Shown here: positions 62,142 through 64,000 of the stretch, piece by piece | Numbering within the stretch: the first letter of the stretch is position 1 | Layout: the number at the start of each line of letters is the position of its first letter | Assembly: GCA_023333565.1 (NCBI GenBank) | Contig: JAJKFH010000102.1 | Location: 4,667,001-4,731,000, forward strand | Length of the DNA stretch: 64,000 nucleotides | Source: Puffinus mauretanicus | Taxonomy: Eukaryota > Chordata > Aves > Procellariiformes > Procellariidae | Reading direction: 5' to 3' | Notes under the pieces: model-generated | The model's database searches: none | Told to the model about the DNA's origin: nothing | Seen by the model: only the letters and a program-made list of their open reading frames with translations | Made by a program: the position numbers and the translations under genes

Positions 62142-62809
62142 AGGAAAAACACTCTATGCAAGTTAGGAGCACAGGTCTTACCAGCAGGCTGACCTTTAAA
62201 TCCAGGCAGACATCCCAAAGAACTTGTGCTCTTTACCAGTCCATATGCTTTTCAAGCTTCCACTCCCATCTAAAATTGAACAGGCACATTCACCTTACAG
62301 GTAAGGAAACTTTGTTACAGTCCACGAAAACTGCTCTGTGAAAGGGATCAGCCCAAGATATTACACTGGCCTTACACTGGCCCTAGCCATAAAATTATTT
62401 CACTAAACAATGACCTTGCCAAAAACAGTTCAATGCTCACGGACAAACATTTCACGAACGTTTCAGTTCCCACCCTCCTCAACCTTCTCTACTTTCTTTC
62501 ATCACTCAAAAAAAAAAAAGATACTAAAACAGGTGACAATACTGCTGTGTTTATCTGCTTCCCTACTTCTGGTGCCTCTACAAGGCAGCTTTGCAGGTAA
62601 ATACCTTTTGTAGATTTGGTGTCTAAGCATTTAATTCATATGAATTTCAGCAGGTGTTAGGCACCTTTAGGCACACAAGGATCTGAGCCATCCTTCCTTA
62701 AGTTTAACACAAATACATTATCACATACAGCAGCAGTATTTTGCTTTTCTAGTGCAAGTGTTCTTGCACAAAAAAACCCAACTACTTCTCAGAATTCTGA
62801 AGTAAGATT
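62142..62809. other. Intergenic DNA between the CR1 copy and the RERGL 3' end
   Basis: No gene was recognised. The stretch contains an 11-bp tandem duplication (ttacactggcc, 62361-62382), a poly(A) run near 62509, and a motif near 62656-62690 that recalls an old amniote repeat (see findings). Confidence 0.6.
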
Positions 62810-63188
62810 TTGACCAAGCAAGGCTGAGTTTATTGGAAATAACTGTTTATACTTCAGTCGCACCTAGAAGCTCTATCCAAGACCATGCTGGTGTTGAATA
62901 AATATAGACTAAAACTCTCCTCTGAAGAACTTATGAGTTAAAGGGTGAGAGGAGCATCTTGGACTTTAAGTGACATAGCCCTAACACAGTAAATCTGTAG
63001 CAGAATTGGAAATAAAAGGTCAGGTCTTCTAGGTCTAGACCCTGTCCACTTGACCATACTATCTCCCACCTTTGGTTTCTACTGTCTCACTCCTCCAGAC
63101 ATTGACCTTTGGAGGAAATTGACTGAATCCCAAGAGCTGCCTGTGCTCCATTATTTCAGCTTATTCCTACTTCAAGACTAACCATGTT
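62810..63188 (-). other. RERGL: Probable RERGL 3' UTR with poly(A) signal
   Basis: The first canonical AATAAA on the minus strand downstream of the stop codon lies at 62834-62829. It would give a 3' UTR of roughly 350-380 bases. No competing signal is visible between it and the stop. About 100 bases of this interval look like a degenerate MIR. The transcript end is inferred and has not been shown; a longer UTR using a later signal is possible. Confidence 0.45.
62965..63068 (-). repeat. MIR-like SINE remnant
   Basis: On the plus strand this reads like the reverse complement of a MIR core: 'gtgacatagccctaacacag', then a run corresponding to 'gtggcagagc...gggattcgaacccaggtc', then 'ctgtccacttgaccatact' in place of the tRNA-like end. 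It is very degenerate, as expected for an amniote-age SINE. It falls within the inferred RERGL 3' UTR. Confidence 0.5.
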
Positions 63189-63471
63189 TTACACAGATTT
63201 CCTTCTCTTTCCAAACACATTGTTGATTAACTTGGCCATTGACTTCGATCCACTTGGTCGTCTCTTTTCCTTCACTTTGAAATTTGAGGTGATATTCCTC
63301 AGGACTTTTGTGAACATTGCCACAACTTCCTGATAATGTTCTGCTGCAGACAGTTCACAGAATTGGCACTTGTTATCCATTGCCAGCTTTTGTCCTTCAT
63401 CCCAGCCAACCTCCCTCATGTGGCATAAATCCTGTTTATTACCAACCAAAAATACTGATGACTCGACCATT
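63189..63471 (-). CDS. RERGL: RERGL terminal coding exon (RERG/RAS-like small GTPase), C-terminal 93 residues
   Basis: This is the last coding exon of a RAS-superfamily GTPase. The open frame reads from a split codon at 63471 to a TAA at 63189-63191. Visible motifs are the G4 guanine-specificity motif NKQD (fragment residues 11-14) and the G5 motif SA (residues 41-42, in ELSAAE). The tail is basic, contains [20 protein letters not shown], and has no CAAX prenylation box, as is usual for the RERG group. The tail matches my memory of vertebrate RERGL and differs from RERG, whose C-terminus ends differently. G1-G3 (P-loop and switch regions) would lie in exons beyond the right edge of the window. 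The ATG at 63468-63470 is an internal Met, not the start, because a splice acceptor sits immediately upstream. The family is RAS-like and poorly characterised; nucleotide binding is inferred from the motifs. The exon is intact, with no frameshift. Confidence 0.93.
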
Positions 63472-63480
63472 CTGAAATCA
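63472..63480 (-). other. RERGL: 3' splice acceptor of the RERGL terminal exon
   Basis: Read on the minus strand, the bases before the exon are a T-rich run ending in TTTCAG, with the AG at 63473-63472. The first exon base then completes a codon begun in the previous exon (phase 2). A CTAAT about 25 bases upstream could serve as branch point. The position agrees with where similarity to RERGL protein starts. Confidence 0.8.
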
Positions 63481-64000
63481 AAAAGGTTCCGATTAGAGAA
63501 AAGATATGTTACAATACTGTGCTATATACAGTGTGTATGAAAAGTGTGTACGTTCAGGATAATAGGCATTGCAAAAGAACAAACCAACCCTCTAACCTTG
63601 CTAAGTAGAGTTATAGTTTTCCATTTGCTGTAGTCAAATGTCAAAGGATTTTCCAGACAAGCTATTCTCTATCAGTAAGTTTTCATTAGGTTTCTCTACT
63701 CAGTGAATTCATGTATTTTTCATCCACTGCTGTTTCTATACTCTCTACTGCTGAGTATATTGTCAGCTCCTGGACTTCAGGAAGAAGCAAGCAGATCATT
63801 ATCTCCATTTGTAGATAAAAGCATAGAGTCAAAGAGATGCATCAGTGTCAGTGGCATAATTCAGAAGAAAACACAGGAATCCTAATTCCAAGCTTTTGCT
63901 AAAATTACTCCTTCCAGAGAAACCTTAATTACGAAAGGTCAGCAGTAAAACAGACAGGAAAGTGTTGTGTTGGTTTTTTTTGTTTTTTTTTTTGTTTTTT
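63474..64000 (-). other. RERGL: RERGL intron, partial (runs off the right edge)
   Basis: This is intronic sequence upstream of the terminal exon on the minus strand. It is AT-rich, carries a degenerate MIR-like element near 63795-63905, and ends at the window edge in a T-rich run broken by single Gs. No other exon was seen in it; the rest of the GTPase domain must lie outside the window. Confidence 0.75.
63795..63905 (-). repeat. MIR-like SINE remnant in the RERGL intron
   Basis: The plus strand contains 'cattatctccatttgtagat' followed by a GAGTCAAAGAGATG-like stretch and a 'gtggcataattc...aggaatcctaattccaagc' pattern. This is the order of a reverse-complement MIR (attatccccattttacagat, gaggctcagagagg, gtggcagagc, ctgactccaag). 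It is highly diverged, and the call rests on motif order only. Confidence 0.5.

Noticed and set aside
1..64000. Prokaryotic or phage features, CRISPR arrays, operons, tRNA or rRNA genes
   Set aside because: None seen. The base composition, LINE/LTR content and the spliced RERGL exon identify vertebrate nuclear DNA.

Overview
The window looks like a stretch of bird nuclear genome, most of it gene desert. The evidence is CR1 LINE remnants (one with the typical avian CR1 3' end), ERVL-type LTRs in avian style, low repeat density, and a terminal exon of the vertebrate gene RERGL at the right edge on the minus strand. A neoavian bird is my best guess, but the species cannot be named from this sequence. 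Apart from the RERGL exon I found no convincing protein-coding gene and no tRNA, rRNA, CRISPR array, operon or bacterial or phage signal. Nearly all open frames are 60-160 codons, start at chance ATGs, overlap on both strands, and resemble no family I know.

Layout. Positions 1-19312 are AT-rich, apparently unique DNA with microsatellites and small tandem repeats. Positions 19313-21196 hold a decayed plus-strand endogenous retrovirus: a short LTR-like U3 fragment, a non-coding internal remnant with about nine ~48-bp minisatellite units, and a 3' LTR. Solo LTRs of the same broad family lie on the minus strand at 29343-29915 and 37007-37528; each is flanked by a perfect 5-bp target-site duplication. 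An ancient CR1-like reverse-transcriptase fragment lies at about 39230-39431 and a MIR-like SINE at 40316-40440. A short CpG-rich patch (about 43500-43690) with a nearby 16-bp palindrome stands out in the desert. A ~1.3-kb minus-strand CR1 remnant occupies 51401-52705. A two-copy unnamed repeat lies near 56.9 and 58.4 kb, and a better-preserved 3' end of a CR1 occupies 61823-62141.

From about 62.8 kb the window enters the 3' end of RERGL: an inferred 3' UTR and poly(A) signal, the last coding exon (94 codons, the first of them split), its splice acceptor, and the start of the preceding intron. In human, RERGL borders a large desert on the side away from PIK3C2G, towards LMO3. The window therefore reads as the downstream desert flank of avian RERGL. 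Any function in the rest is most likely cis-regulatory.

I found no clear previously undescribed biological system. The observations most worth checking are the ERV minisatellite with a period divisible by three, the mismatch between the 5' U3 fragment and the 3' LTR of that ERV, the two-copy unnamed repeat, the CpG patch with its palindrome, and the ancient LINE fragment that is still open.
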